64,000 nucleotides of DNA, taken from contig CAVQEG010000001.1 of NCBI GenBank assembly GCA_963711465.1, forward strand, positions 1,674,001 through 1,738,000, read 5' to 3'. A program made the position numbers and the translations under genes. This document shows, piece by piece, positions 8,105 through 17,678 of this stretch. Each line of letters begins with the position of its first letter. Within the stretch, counting starts at the first letter, position 1. Below the pieces are notes generated by a model, which ran no database searches, was not told where the DNA came from, and was given only the letters and a program-made list of their open reading frames with translations. This DNA comes from CAVQEG01 sp963711465 (lineage in GTDB: Bacteria; Bacteroidota; Ignavibacteria; OLB7).

Positions 8105-9465
8105 GAGGCCATCATGTTGATCAGCGGTTCCGGAATTCTCAGCAGCTCGGCCACCGCATCGGGTCCGCGACGGATCGCTTCCTCGACACGGTCATAGCCG
8201 ACCTGCTCGAGCTGCTCATCCTGTTCGCGAGCACGACGACGAGCTTCGGAGTATGGAATCGTCGAGAAGGTGACCATCGGGTAGAGCGGGACCCAGCGGC
8301 GCGGGAACATATCCTGCAGGTGGGCGTCGATCGCCTTGCGGCGCAGAAATGCGGGGTCGACGACCTTCGATCGCATCTCGACGAAGTTCTTCAACGCAAG
8401 TTCGGCGATCGCGTCTGCATCCGGCTTTCGCAGCTCGGAATAGGTCGCAATAGCGGCTCCGAAATCATCGATCGAACCGGCGAGTATCCGGTCGAATACC
8501 ACCACGTCCTCGAAGCACGCGTTCATTCCCTGACCGTAGAACGGGACGATGGCATGCGCCGAATCTCCCACCAGCAGGGCCCAGTCCTCGTAGTACCACG
8601 GATGCGAGTATACCGTGGCCAGACCCGACGTCGGATTTCTGTTCCAATCCTCGAGGAGCGTCGGCATGAGCTCGAGCGCATCGGCAAAATGCTCGTTGAA
8701 ATAGCGGACGACGTCGTCGTCGGAGCCGATCGAATCGAATCCGTGCTCGCCCTTCATCGGAGCGAACAGCGTACAGGTGAAGGTGGCGTCGGGATTGGGC
8801 AGCGCAATCATCATGAAATCGTGGCGCGGCCAGATGTGCAGGGCGTTGTCCTCCATGAGGAACGTCTGGCCCGGGCCTGCCGGAATTTCCAGCTCCTTAT
8901 ATCCGTGCTCCAGCCACTCGACCCGCGATTGGAAATCCTCGGCCTGCTCTTGCATTGCCGTTCGAAGTGCCGATCCGGCACCGTCGGTTCCGATGAGCCG
9001 TTCGACCTCGACGCTACGGCGTCGATCGGTGGTCTCGTCGTGCAGCGCGATCGTCCTTCGCTCGAGGTCGACGGATTCACATCGGGCGTTGAAGTGGAAG
9101 CGTACGCCCGCGCGCTCTGCGGCGTTCATCAGCTCGATGTTGAGCCCACCCCGCGAGATGGAATTGATCGCTTCGCCGTCACGCCCGTACGGCTGGAAAT
9201 CGAGCTTGCCGTCAACGGCGTGAATCATGCGTCCCGGCATTGCGATCGCCTCTCGCAGCACTTCGTCGGCCTCGCCGATCGCCTCGATCGCACGGATACC
9301 GCGCGTCGAGAGCGCGAGGTTGATCGATCGACCGCCGCCGGCACCCGTGACGCGCATGTCGGGCCGACGCTCATAGACGTCGACCTCGTAGCCGCGGCGA
9401 ACCAGATACATCGCCAGCAGCGGTCCGGTCAGGCCGGCTCCGAGGAGAGTTACGTGGTTGGACAT
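8101..9465 (-). CDS. kmo: Kynurenine 3-monooxygenase
   Basis: 454-residue FAD monooxygenase converting L-kynurenine to 3-hydroxykynurenine with NADPH and oxygen. The N-terminal dinucleotide fold (LLGAGLTGPLLAMYL, then VYERRPD) and the second FAD motif VGDSAHAIVPFYGQGMNA are clear. The motif GGGRSINLALSTRG is typical of KMO. The frame is open to 9543, but the ATG at 9465 places the FAD fold at the very N-terminus. It lies between kynU (94 nt upstream) and the saccharopine-dehydrogenase-like gene (4-nt overlap). Confidence 0.96.
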   Translation of the reverse strand: MSNHVTLLGAGLTGPLLAMYLVRRGYEVDVYERRPDMRVTGAGGGRSINLALSTRGIRAIEAIGEADEVLREAIAMPGRMIHAVDGKLDFQPYGRDGEAINSISRGGLNIELMNAAERAGVRFHFNARCESVDLERRTIALHDETTDRRRSVEVERLIGTDGAGSALRTAMQEQAEDFQSRVEWLEHGYKELEIPAGPGQTFLMEDNALHIWPRHDFMMIALPNPDATFTCTLFAPMKGEHGFDSIGSDDDVVRYFNEHFADALELMPTLLEDWNRNPTSGLATVYSHPWYYEDWALLVGDSAHAIVPFYGQGMNACFEDVVVFDRILAGSIDDFGAAIATYSELRKPDADAIAELALKNFVEMRSKVVDPAFLRRKAIDAHLQDMFPRRWVPLYPMVTFSTIPYSEARRRAREQDEQLEQVGYDRVEEAIRRGPDAVAELLRIPEPLINMMAS

Positions 9466-9559
9466 GTCGGTGAGAATGGATTCCGAAGCGGCAGGAACGT
9501 TCGTCCGCGCCCCAATGCAGGATCCGGCGGCCGGTCGACGCACGCGCGGCCGCCGCCGT

Positions 9560-10840
9560 TCACAGTCGTCGCAGCGTCTCGGCCAGGCGCCACACCTCCT
9601 CGAAGGTGTTGTACATCGGCACGGGCGCCACGCGAATCACGTCCGGACGCCGGACGTCTCCGACGATCCCGTGCTCGGCAAGCCGGGCATTGATCGCCGC
9701 AGCGTCTCCGTCGATGCGAATCGACAGCTGCGCCCCGCGCGACCGTGGATCGCGAGGCGTGATGACGCCGAAGCGATCGCTCCCGGTCGACGGCGCATCG
9801 AGAAGGAACTCCAGGTACCCGGTCAGCAGTTCCGACTTCTCGCGCAGCCGCCGCATGCCGGCTCGTTCGAAGAGGTGGAGTGCAACCCGGTGGACGGCCA
9901 TCGGCAGGATCTGCGCGTTGCTGAGCTGCCATCCGCTGGCGCCACGCTGCGGAACGAATTCCCGAGGCATTTCGAATCGATTCGCCGGATCGTTGCCCCA
10001 CCAGCCGGCCAGTCGCGGGATGTCCGGTTCGAAGGCGTGCCGCTCGTGGACGAAACAGCCGGAGACGCCTCCCGGACCCGAATTGAGGTACTTGTAGGTG
10101 CACCAGACCGCGAAGTCGACATCCCAGTCGTGCAGCTGGAGCACGAGGTTGCCGGCAGCATGCGCCAGGTCGAATCCGGCAATCGCTCCGCAGCGGTGAG
10201 CAGCGGCGGTGATCGCGGCCATGTCGAATGCCTGGCCGCTGTAGTAGTTCACCCCACCAAAGAGCACCAGAGCCACGGTCTCGCCGATCTCCTCGAGCAG
10301 CGCTTCGACGTCCTCGGTGCGGACGGCGTCCTCGCCCTCTCTGGGAGCCACTTCCACGACCGCATCGGACGGATTGTAGCCGTGCAGCCGGACCTGGCTG
10401 TCGACCGCGTACTGATCCGACGGAAAGGCGCTGCGTTCGATCAGAATGCGGTAGCGCGTGGCGGTGGGACGGTAGAAGGAGATCAGCATCAGATGCAGGT
10501 TCACCGTCAGGGTATTCATCACCACCACTTCCCCGGGTCGGGCGCCGACGATGTCGGCCTCGGGATCGCGGAAGATTTCGTGGTAGTCGAACCAGGGAAT
10601 GGCGGCATCGAAGTGTCCGTCGACGGCCAGCTCGGCCCAATCGCGCAATTCCTGATCGATCGCCTCGCGGGCTCCCTTCGGCTGCAGTCCGAGCGAATTG
10701 CCGACGAAGTAGGCGACGCGCTCGCCGTTGGAACGTCGGGGAATGAGGTAGTGCTCGCGGAACTCGGCCAGCGGGTCGCGCTGATCCATCTCCACGGCGA
10801 ACTCTCGAGAGGGATGAAAGGCGACGGTATCAGCGTTCAT
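9560..10840 (-). CDS. kynU: Kynureninase
   Basis: 426-residue PLP-dependent hydrolase that splits 3-hydroxykynurenine (or kynurenine) into 3-hydroxyanthranilate (or anthranilate) and alanine. Lys250 in WCTYKYLNSGPGG is the PLP Schiff-base lysine, and Asp224 in FDLAHAAG contacts the pyridine nitrogen. YFVGNSLGLQP near the N-terminus is a kynureninase signature. It lies between the cyclase-family gene (31 nt) and kmo. Confidence 0.97.
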   Translation of the reverse strand: MNADTVAFHPSREFAVEMDQRDPLAEFREHYLIPRRSNGERVAYFVGNSLGLQPKGAREAIDQELRDWAELAVDGHFDAAIPWFDYHEIFRDPEADIVGARPGEVVVMNTLTVNLHLMLISFYRPTATRYRILIERSAFPSDQYAVDSQVRLHGYNPSDAVVEVAPREGEDAVRTEDVEALLEEIGETVALVLFGGVNYYSGQAFDMAAITAAAHRCGAIAGFDLAHAAGNLVLQLHDWDVDFAVWCTYKYLNSGPGGVSGCFVHERHAFEPDIPRLAGWWGNDPANRFEMPREFVPQRGASGWQLSNAQILPMAVHRVALHLFERAGMRRLREKSELLTGYLEFLLDAPSTGSDRFGVITPRDPRSRGAQLSIRIDGDAAAINARLAEHGIVGDVRRPDVIRVAPVPMYNTFEEVWRLAETLRRL

Positions 10841-10871
10841 AGGCAGGATCGGATTGCGACAGCGCGGGCTC

Positions 10872-11717
10872 TCAGGTCTGGTGAAGCACCATCTCCGGCA
10901 CCTCGGTCACGCGATAGAGCAACGGACGCGAAGGCGCGGCGTCGAGAAGGAAGTTCGGCACCTGCAGGTTGAGCATGTAAATGCCGTCGGCGATCGCGTC
11001 GTCGACGTACACCATCTCGGTGATGGTGCGGGTGTTGAACGGCTCCGGCACATCGTGCACCCCCTCTCCCACCTCCCAGAAGATCCGGTGCGCCGAGAGG
11101 CGTCCGCCGTCGCGCTCGCGATCGATCGACGGCAGATCGACCAGCAGATGGCGCACACCAAGTTCGCGCAGGTAGCGCATGGCCCATCCGGACAGGTAGG
11201 GTGGATTCGAGCCGGAGTGACGGGCGAGGGCTTTGGATCGATCGTTCGGCAGCGTGCGGATGACAAGGGCCTCGGCGAATGCCGACGGCACTTCGCCGGA
11301 GCTGACGATCGTATCGAGCAGGGCCCGCGCCGAGATGATCCGATCGTCGTCGGAGCCATACGCATCGCTCTCGTGCGCCTCGGAGGCAGGGACCGGTTCG
11401 ACCGTCACCACCAGTGCCGGCATCATCGACTGACGGAGGATCGAACCGATGCCGATGCGCTGGTTGGCGATATGGCCGACGCACTCGGTATGCGTGCCGG
11501 CGCCATGCGGGTTGAACGTGACGGTCTCGCAGTTGACGCCACCGCCGGCGCGCGTATCGCCCACGAATCCGTCGGCATCGATGTGCGCCGCCGAAGCACG
11601 CGGCAGGTCGAACGCGTTCGGCTGCTCGCCGTGAAAGTCGAGCGGAATCGAAATGTCGATCGGTTCAGAGGAGTCGAACCGGTAGACGCGATCGGCGATG
11701 GGAACGGTCAGCAGCAT
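10872..11717 (-). CDS. Cyclase-family hydrolase, probable kynurenine formamidase
   Basis: 281-residue metal-dependent cyclase-family protein (the fold of bacterial KynB). Position between ACMSD and kynU suggests that it hydrolyses N-formylkynurenine to kynurenine. Its metal-binding motif reads PHGAGTHTECVGH instead of the HxGTHxDxPxH of classical KynB, so it belongs to another subfamily. The ATG at 11717 overlaps the upstream stop by one base (TGATG), indicating translational coupling; the frame is open further but into the ACMSD gene. Family is certain; the substrate is inferred from context. Confidence 0.8.
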   Translation of the reverse strand: MLLTVPIADRVYRFDSSEPIDISIPLDFHGEQPNAFDLPRASAAHIDADGFVGDTRAGGGVNCETVTFNPHGAGTHTECVGHIANQRIGIGSILRQSMMPALVVTVEPVPASEAHESDAYGSDDDRIISARALLDTIVSSGEVPSAFAEALVIRTLPNDRSKALARHSGSNPPYLSGWAMRYLRELGVRHLLVDLPSIDRERDGGRLSAHRIFWEVGEGVHDVPEPFNTRTITEMVYVDDAIADGIYMLNLQVPNFLLDAAPSRPLLYRVTEVPEMVLHQT

Positions 11718-12769
11718 CAGAGTTTGCTGGATTGAGGGCGCGAGAGGTTCGCCCCGGCGGACTCGAAGCCGGCTCGGTCGAGCCCGAGCCATTCGAGTGC
11801 TGTCCCGCTGAGCAGACGCTCACGCATCGGAGCCGCGAGGTCGGTCATCGATTCGATCATCTGTCCGGGGACATGCTCCCCGAGCGGAAACGGATAATCG
11901 GAGCCGAGCGCCAGGCGGTCGGCGCCCATCAGACCGATCATGTAGCGCAGCACGTCGGGATCGTGCACGAGTGTGTCGAAGTACAGTTGCGGGATGTACT
12001 CGCGCGGCTCCCGATCGACATGGAGCTGCACCAGATCGGGCCGGACGTGAAACCCGTGCTCAATCCTGCCGATGGTCATCGGGAACGAGCCGCCCCCGTG
12101 AGCGAAGAGCAGTCGGAGGCGCGGGAACCGGTCGAGAATCCCTCCGAAGATGATGCTGCAGATCGCCAGTGCCGTTTCCGCCGGCATCCCGACCAGCCAG
12201 GGGAGCCAGTAGCGCGGCATCTTCTCCTTGCCCATCATGTCCCACGGATGGACGAACAATGCGGCGCCGAGGTCCTCGGCGGCCTCGTAGAACGCGTGGA
12301 GCTCGGCGTCGTCGAGGTTCCAGTTGTTGATGTGCGAGCCGATCTCCACACCGGGCAGGCCAAGCTCGCGCACGCACCGCTCAAGTTCCCGTATCGCAAG
12401 CTCCGGCGACTGCATCGGAACGGTGCCGAGACCGACGAATCGCTGCGGATACGCCTCGACGACCGAGGCGATATGGTCGTTGAGAATCCGCGACAGATCG
12501 AGCGTGTGCTCCGGACGCGCCCAGTAACTGAACATCACCGGAACGGTCGAGAGCACCTGGACGTCGACACCGGTCTCGGCGCATTCGCTGAGTCGGACGA
12601 CCGGATCCCAGCAGTTGGAGTCGATGACACGAAACGAGCGGTCATCGATCATCATGTGTGCGCGACACGACTGAAAGTGATCGAGCTGGACCCAGCCACC
12701 GTAGCCGAACCGCTCACGCAGGTTCGGCCAGTCGGGCGGAAGGATGTGCGTGTGTACGTCGATCTTCAT
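11717..12769 (-). CDS. nbaD: 2-amino-3-carboxymuconate-6-semialdehyde decarboxylase (ACMSD)
   Basis: 350-residue zinc amidohydrolase-fold decarboxylase. It diverts 2-amino-3-carboxymuconate semialdehyde from spontaneous quinolinate formation to 2-aminomuconate semialdehyde. The zinc ligands are visible: His6 and His8 in VHTHIL, His174 in LFVHPWDMMG, and Asp in LGSDYPFPLGE. HPWDMMG is diagnostic for ACMSD. It follows the dioxygenase by 16 nt and is coupled to the cyclase gene. Confidence 0.95.
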   Translation of the reverse strand: MKIDVHTHILPPDWPNLRERFGYGGWVQLDHFQSCRAHMMIDDRSFRVIDSNCWDPVVRLSECAETGVDVQVLSTVPVMFSYWARPEHTLDLSRILNDHIASVVEAYPQRFVGLGTVPMQSPELAIRELERCVRELGLPGVEIGSHINNWNLDDAELHAFYEAAEDLGAALFVHPWDMMGKEKMPRYWLPWLVGMPAETALAICSIIFGGILDRFPRLRLLFAHGGGSFPMTIGRIEHGFHVRPDLVQLHVDREPREYIPQLYFDTLVHDPDVLRYMIGLMGADRLALGSDYPFPLGEHVPGQMIESMTDLAAPMRERLLSGTALEWLGLDRAGFESAGANLSRPQSSKL

Positions 12770-12785
12770 GAATCTCCGGGCGGCA

Positions 12786-13340
12786 CTACTTCTGCTCAGT
12801 GGCGTTGGTGTTGGAGGCGACCGGTTCCGGCGGCATCATCACCGTTCCGCAGTTCGAACAGGTGCGCTTCGCTTCATCGGCCCAGAATCGATCGAACACC
12901 GGTTTGAGCTGCGTCGTGATGTCGGTAAGCGCGAAGAATTCTTCGTAGAGTTTCTCACCACAGTTCTCGCAGTACCACTGGCAGCCGTCGAGCTCGCCCT
13001 CGCGGCGCTTGCGCTCGACGACCATACCGATCGAGCCGGCCGAGCGCTGCGGGGAATGGGGAATCAGCGGTGGAAGCAGAAAGATGTCGCCCTGATTGAT
13101 CGCCACGTCGTGGATCTCGCCGTCCTCGACGATGCGTACGACGATGTCGCCCTCGAGCTGGTAGAAGAGCTCCTCCCCCTCGTCGACATGAAAGTCCTTC
13201 CGCGAGTTCGGCCCGGCGACGATCATTACGATGAACTCGGGGTGCTCCTCCTTCCAGAGTTGCTCGTTGCCGACCGGCGGCTTCAGTCGATGCCGGTTTT
13301 CATCGATCCACTTCTGAAGGTTGAATGCTGAACGTGCCAT
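12786..13340 (-). CDS. nbaC: 3-hydroxyanthranilate 3,4-dioxygenase
   Basis: 184-residue cupin extradiol dioxygenase that opens 3-hydroxyanthranilate to 2-amino-3-carboxymuconate semialdehyde. The iron ligands fall at His51, Glu57 (HVDEGEE) and His95 (LIPHSPQR), matching the family. A C-terminal rubredoxin-like site is present: Cys124/Cys127 in CENC and Cys161/Cys164 in CSNC. The ATG at 13340 has a good GAGGAGGG Shine-Dalgarno five bases upstream; the longer frame lacks this. Confidence 0.97.
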   Translation of the reverse strand: MARSAFNLQKWIDENRHRLKPPVGNEQLWKEEHPEFIVMIVAGPNSRKDFHVDEGEELFYQLEGDIVVRIVEDGEIHDVAINQGDIFLLPPLIPHSPQRSAGSIGMVVERKRREGELDGCQWYCENCGEKLYEEFFALTDITTQLKPVFDRFWADEAKRTCSNCGTVMMPPEPVASNTNATEQK

Positions 13341-13420
13341 GAGTACCCTCCTCTTGATTGTTCGGATCTGCCGGTGTGCACTCCTCTCAGACGGATCGGC
13401 CGGCACGCCGCGCCCGGCCG

Positions 13421-14227
13421 TTAGCCGCGGACGACGGCGTCTTCCACGCGGCTTACGCGGACTTCCGCGGTGCCGATTTCATCGACGACGGCACGCACGT
13501 GATCGCCGGCATGGAGGTGAACCGCGGCGGTAGCGCCGCCGGTCAGCACCACCGTCCCCGCGTCGAGTCCCTCATTCTCGCGTGCGAGCATGTTGACGAG
13601 CTTCGCCAGCGACCGCACGGGGTGATCGAGTACGGCCGCGGAGGAGCCGAGCTCCTTGGTGCGGCCGTTGACCTCGAGGATGATTCCGAGGTTGCCGAGG
13701 TTGACCTCGAATGGCGCCACCATGCGACTGCCCAGCACGAATCGCGACGCCGATGTGTTGTCGGCGATCACATCCTGGAGTTTGAACTTGAAGTCGCGGT
13801 AGCGGCTGTCGATCACCTCCAGCGCGGCACAGACACCGGCAACGGCGTCGAGCGCCTGAACGGTGGTGACCGGTCCACGCAGGTCGTGCTTGAGCACGAA
13901 TGCGATTTCCGGTTCCACCCGCGGATGGCAGAGTCCGTCGAGTTCGATTTCTCCGCCGTCACCGACGATCATGCTGCTGGTCAGATGGCCGTAAATCGGC
14001 TCGTCGACGCCGACCTGCTCCATTTTAGCACGGCTGGTCAACCCCATCTTCATACCGACCAGCGTCTCACCGCGCTTGATCCGACGCTGGATCGACCGGC
14101 GCTGAATCTGGTATGCCTCGGCGATCGACATATCCTCTTCGACCTGCGTGAGCATCGAGATTTCGCGTGCCCTCATTGCGGCATCGTCGACGATGCCAGC
14201 CAACTCGTCTATCCGTTCGTTGGTCAT
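13421..14227 (-). CDS. nbaG: 4-oxalocrotonate (2-oxo-3-hexenedioate) decarboxylase
   Basis: About 268 residues of the FAH/hydratase-decarboxylase superfamily. KMGLTSRAKMEQVGVDEPIYG is replaced in hydratases by a VTS-type motif, so this copy is the decarboxylase forming 2-oxo-4-pentenoate. Acidic metal ligands fall in VEPEIAFV and LEVIDSR. Its paralogue, the hydratase, lies at 16396-17190. In-frame starts at 14281, 14242 and 14227 are possible with no strong Shine-Dalgarno; 14227 gives the usual family length. Confidence 0.9.
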   Translation of the reverse strand: MTNERIDELAGIVDDAAMRAREISMLTQVEEDMSIAEAYQIQRRSIQRRIKRGETLVGMKMGLTSRAKMEQVGVDEPIYGHLTSSMIVGDGGEIELDGLCHPRVEPEIAFVLKHDLRGPVTTVQALDAVAGVCAALEVIDSRYRDFKFKLQDVIADNTSASRFVLGSRMVAPFEVNLGNLGIILEVNGRTKELGSSAAVLDHPVRSLAKLVNMLARENEGLDAGTVVLTGGATAAVHLHAGDHVRAVVDEIGTAEVRVSRVEDAVVRG

Positions 14228-14296
14228 CCGTTCGTGTTCCATTCGTGTTCGTTCACGGTTACCGAATCGCCTCCGACTCATCGAGCGAGGAGTCGT

Positions 14297-15370
14297 TCAG
14301 TCGCGATTCGCTGTTGTGTTGTCCCCTGCGGAGCGACCATTGCCTGATGCGGCCGGTTTCGCCGCGCGCCTCGAAACGAGATCGAGGGCCACGTCGACAA
14401 TCATGTCTTCCTGTCCTCCTACCATCCTGCGCCGTCCGAGTTCGACGAGAATGTCGCGCGGATCGACGTCGAATCGCCGTGCCGCCCGTTCAGTGTGAAT
14501 CAGGAATGAGGAGTAGACGCCGGCGTAACCGAGCATCAGCGCGTTGCCATCGGTCTGCACGGGCCGGTGCTGCAGCGGTCGAACGATCGTGTCGGCCGCC
14601 TCGATCAACGGATAGAGGTCCACACCGGTTTCGATTCCCATCCGCTCGGTGACGGCGATCAGCACTTCGAGCGCACAGTTGCCTGCACCTGCTCCCATTC
14701 CCGCCAGCGACGCGTCGACGCGATCGGCACCGGCTTCGATCGCGATGATCGTATTGGCAACGCCGAGGCCGAGATTGTTGTGATTATGGAATCCCACCTG
14801 GCATCCGAGTTCGTCGCGGTATGCGCGGACGCGCTCGCGGGTCTCGTCCATCAGCAGTGCTCCCGCCGAATCGGTGATGTAGACGCAGTGCGCGCCGTAG
14901 GACTCCATCAGCTTCGCCTGGGCGACCAGCTCGGCGGTCGGAATCATGTGCGCCATCATGAGGAATCCGACGACGTCGAACCCCATCTCTCGCGCTGTCG
15001 AGATGTGCTGCGCGGCGATGTCGGCCTCGGTGCAGTGCGTGGCGATTCGAATCGTGTCGACGCCCGCCTCGCGTGCACGCTTCATGTCCTCGATCGTGCC
15101 GATACCCGGAAGAAGCAGCGCCGCGACCTTCGCATACCGCAGTTCCTCGCGGACAGCGCGGATGTAGTCGATCTCGCGATGGCGGGAGAACCCGTAGTTG
15201 AACGAGTTGCCATTGAGTCCGTCGCCGTGCGAGACCTCGATGAGATCGACACGCGCGTCGTCGAGACGTCGCGCGATGGCTTGCATCTGCTCGAGCGTGT
15301 ACTGGTGCGCCAGAGCATGCATTCCGTCACGCAGGGTGACGTCGTTGACGATGATCGTTCGGTTGGGCAT
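14297..15370 (-). CDS. dmpG: 4-hydroxy-2-oxovalerate aldolase
   Basis: 357-residue class II aldolase with an HMGL-like TIM barrel that cleaves 4-hydroxy-2-oxovalerate into pyruvate and acetaldehyde. [14 protein letters not shown] near residue 11 carries the metal ligand and the catalytic Arg14-Asp15 pair, and [10 protein letters not shown] supplies the metal-binding histidines. It forms a channelling complex with the acylating acetaldehyde dehydrogenase, whose gene is 19 nt upstream. There is no Shine-Dalgarno; a GAATTC lies nine bases before the ATG. Confidence 0.96.
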   Translation of the reverse strand: MPNRTIIVNDVTLRDGMHALAHQYTLEQMQAIARRLDDARVDLIEVSHGDGLNGNSFNYGFSRHREIDYIRAVREELRYAKVAALLLPGIGTIEDMKRAREAGVDTIRIATHCTEADIAAQHISTAREMGFDVVGFLMMAHMIPTAELVAQAKLMESYGAHCVYITDSAGALLMDETRERVRAYRDELGCQVGFHNHNNLGLGVANTIIAIEAGADRVDASLAGMGAGAGNCALEVLIAVTERMGIETGVDLYPLIEAADTIVRPLQHRPVQTDGNALMLGYAGVYSSFLIHTERAARRFDVDPRDILVELGRRRMVGGQEDMIVDVALDLVSRRAAKPAASGNGRSAGDNTTANRD

Positions 15371-15389
15371 TCGATGAGTGAATTCAGCG

Positions 15390-16307
15390 TTACGCGCGCT
15401 GCATTGCTGCAATCATTTCTTCGCCGACGCGCTTCGCCGCGGCAGTCATGATGTCGAGATTTCCCGCATACTTCGGAAGGTAGTGCCCCGCGCCCTCGAC
15501 TTCCAGCAGACACGTGGTTTTCACTCCCGTCACCTCTCGATCGATGTCCGGCATGTACACCGACACTTCGTCGAAGATCGGCTCCCTGAGCAGCCGGTAG
15601 CCGGGCACGTATTCGGCGACGCGTGCGACGACCTCTTCGATCGATCGGCGAATTGCGTCGGGCTCACCGGCCGGCGAAATCGTGTAGACGGTGTCGCGCA
15701 TGATCAGCGGCGGTTCGGCGGGATTCAGAATGATGATCGCCTTGCCCCGCTCGGCGCCACCAACGAGCTCGATACCGCGCGAGGTCGTCTCGGTGAACTC
15801 GTCGATGTTCGCTCGTGTCCCCGGACCGGCCGAGCGACTTGCGATCGATGCGACGATCTCGGCGTAGGCGACCGGCGTGGTTCGCGCCACAGCCCAGACG
15901 ATTGGAATCGTCGCCTGCCCTCCGCAGGTCACCATGTTCACGTTATCCGCATCGAGATGCTCCCGGAGGTTCGCCACCGGCACGACGTACGGTCCGACGG
16001 CTGCCGGGGTCAGATCGACGACCCGCTTCGACTTCGAGCGAAGCACCTCGGCGTGACGGTAGTGGGCACGTGCCGAGGTCGCGTCGAACACGAGTTCGAT
16101 ATCCTCGAACATCGGGCTGGCAACCAGGCCGTCGATGCCTTCGTGGGTCGTCTGCACACCCATGTTCCGCGCGCGCCGGAGCCCGTCGGAGTCAGGATCG
16201 ATACCCACGAGCATCGCCATCTCCAGCTGCTCGGAGCCGCGGAGAATCTTTACCATCAGATCGGTCCCGATGTTGCCGGAGCCGATGATCGCCACACGAG
16301 ATTTCAT
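15390..16307 (-). CDS. dmpF: Acetaldehyde dehydrogenase (acylating)
   Basis: 305 residues; oxidises acetaldehyde to acetyl-CoA with NAD and CoA, in complex with the aldolase encoded next. The N-terminal nucleotide fold is [13 protein letters not shown], and Cys128 in [11 protein letters not shown] is the catalytic thiol. The length is normal for the DmpF/MhpF/BphJ family. Confidence 0.97.
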   Translation of the reverse strand: MKSRVAIIGSGNIGTDLMVKILRGSEQLEMAMLVGIDPDSDGLRRARNMGVQTTHEGIDGLVASPMFEDIELVFDATSARAHYRHAEVLRSKSKRVVDLTPAAVGPYVVPVANLREHLDADNVNMVTCGGQATIPIVWAVARTTPVAYAEIVASIASRSAGPGTRANIDEFTETTSRGIELVGGAERGKAIIILNPAEPPLIMRDTVYTISPAGEPDAIRRSIEEVVARVAEYVPGYRLLREPIFDEVSVYMPDIDREVTGVKTTCLLEVEGAGHYLPKYAGNLDIMTAAAKRVGEEMIAAMQRA

Positions 16308-16395
16308 TCAAGCACTGGTGTTCGAGGTCACTACGAATTTCCCGCTCCAGAATTCCCTCCGGTATGCCGTCACCGATCCAGAGGTGTGGACGGAC

Positions 16396-17190
16396 TCAAG
16401 CGAATTCCACCGACACCTCACCCATTCGCCCGATTTCCACGCTTACGACATCGCCGGCGACGACTGAGCTGACCGGGCCGAGCGCACCGGAGAGAATGAG
16501 CTCGCCGGGAGCGACGGTCATGCCGAGTGTACCCAGCCGGTTGACCAGCCAGACGACCGCGTTGAGCGGGTTGCCGAGGCAGGCAGCCCCCACTCCGGTG
16601 GAGACGACGTCTCCACGTTTGCGAAGCGTCATCCCGACGGTTCGCAGGTTGAGGTCATGCAGTCGCATCGGTCGCGAGCCGAGCACGAACATGCCGCTGG
16701 AGGCGTTGTCGGCGATCGTGTCCTCGATGCGGAACTTCCAGTCTCTGATCCGCGAGTCGATGATCTCGATGGCGGGAATGACGAAGTCGATCGCCGCGAT
16801 CACTTGTGCCGCAGTGACGCCGGGGCCGTAGAGACTCTTCTTCAGAACGAATGCGAGCTCGCCCTCGACGCGTGGCTGCAGGAGTCGGGAGAGCGAGGCG
16901 ATGCCTCCGTCGGGAACATCCATGTCGCACAGCAGTCCGCCGAAGTCCGGCTCCGAAACGTTGAGCCACGACATGACCGCAGGGGAGGTGACGCCGATCT
17001 TGTGTCCGATCAGTCGCGGCGTGCTTCCCTCGGCATCACGGTGCGTCATCCGCCGCTGCAGGTTGATGCTCTGGATCTCGTAGGCGTCGGCGATCGACAG
17101 CTCGGGGTGCTCCGAGGTCAGCGGGTCGACCGGAGTGCGATCGACCTGCGCGTTCCAGAGACGGCCGGCCAGCGTGGCATGCAGGGTCAT
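16396..17190 (-). CDS. dmpE: 2-oxopent-4-enoate (2-hydroxypentadienoate) hydratase
   Basis: 264 residues of the FAH-like hydratase family; adds water to 2-hydroxypenta-2,4-dienoate to give 4-hydroxy-2-oxovalerate. The motif GHKIGVTSPAVMSWL and VSEPDFGGLL identify the hydratase branch, in contrast to the paralogous decarboxylase at 13421-14227. Metal-binding acidic residues fall in VEGELAFV and IEIIDSRIRDW. The ATG at 17190 is preferred over the longer frame, which would overlap the deaminase gene. Confidence 0.92.
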   Translation of the reverse strand: MTLHATLAGRLWNAQVDRTPVDPLTSEHPELSIADAYEIQSINLQRRMTHRDAEGSTPRLIGHKIGVTSPAVMSWLNVSEPDFGGLLCDMDVPDGGIASLSRLLQPRVEGELAFVLKKSLYGPGVTAAQVIAAIDFVIPAIEIIDSRIRDWKFRIEDTIADNASSGMFVLGSRPMRLHDLNLRTVGMTLRKRGDVVSTGVGAACLGNPLNAVVWLVNRLGTLGMTVAPGELILSGALGPVSSVVAGDVVSVEIGRMGEVSVEFA

Positions 17191-17200
17191 AGAGCGTCTG

Positions 17201-17623
17201 CTATGCGGTAATGGCCGCAACGGCCTTGATCTCGATCAACAGATTCGGATGCGGAAGCTGGTGCACCGCGACCGTCGTCCGGGCCGGTCCCGTCCGCGCG
17301 TCGAAATACTCGTTGTACACGTCGTTCATGCCGGCGTAATCCTTCATGTCTACGAGGAACACTGTCAGGTCGACGACGTTGTCGAGACGCGCGCCGGCCA
17401 CGTCCAGAATTGCACGAATGTTCTCGATCACCGCGCGGGTCTGCGTCCGAATATCGAGTGTGACCGTGCCGTCCTCGAGAATCGTCACTCCGTCGTGCGT
17501 ATCGTCGGCACGTCGCGAACTGACCCCGGAGACGAAGATGAGATCGCCCACGCGCCGCGCATGCGGGTAATTCGCCAGCGCCCCCGCGCGCCCCTCGAGA
17601 ATGAATGCCTCGGAAGTCACCAT
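17201..17623 (-). CDS. nbaF: 2-aminomuconate deaminase (RidA/YjgF family)
   Basis: 140-residue RidA-fold protein. ARRVGDLIFVSGVSSRR and AVHQLPHPNLLIEIKA match known 2-aminomuconate deaminases rather than generic RidA, and the position between the semialdehyde dehydrogenase and hydratase genes agrees. It releases ammonia from 2-aminomuconate to give 4-oxalocrotonate. The ATG at 17623 has GAGGAG immediately upstream; earlier in-frame ATG (17653) and TTG (17659) codons lack one. Confidence 0.93.
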   Translation of the reverse strand: MVTSEAFILEGRAGALANYPHARRVGDLIFVSGVSSRRADDTHDGVTILEDGTVTLDIRTQTRAVIENIRAILDVAGARLDNVVDLTVFLVDMKDYAGMNDVYNEYFDARTGPARTTVAVHQLPHPNLLIEIKAVAAITA

Positions 17624-17678
17624 ACGCTCCTCGATTACGTTCGAAGTCGGCATCGCCAATCATCCGCCGACGCTCCCA

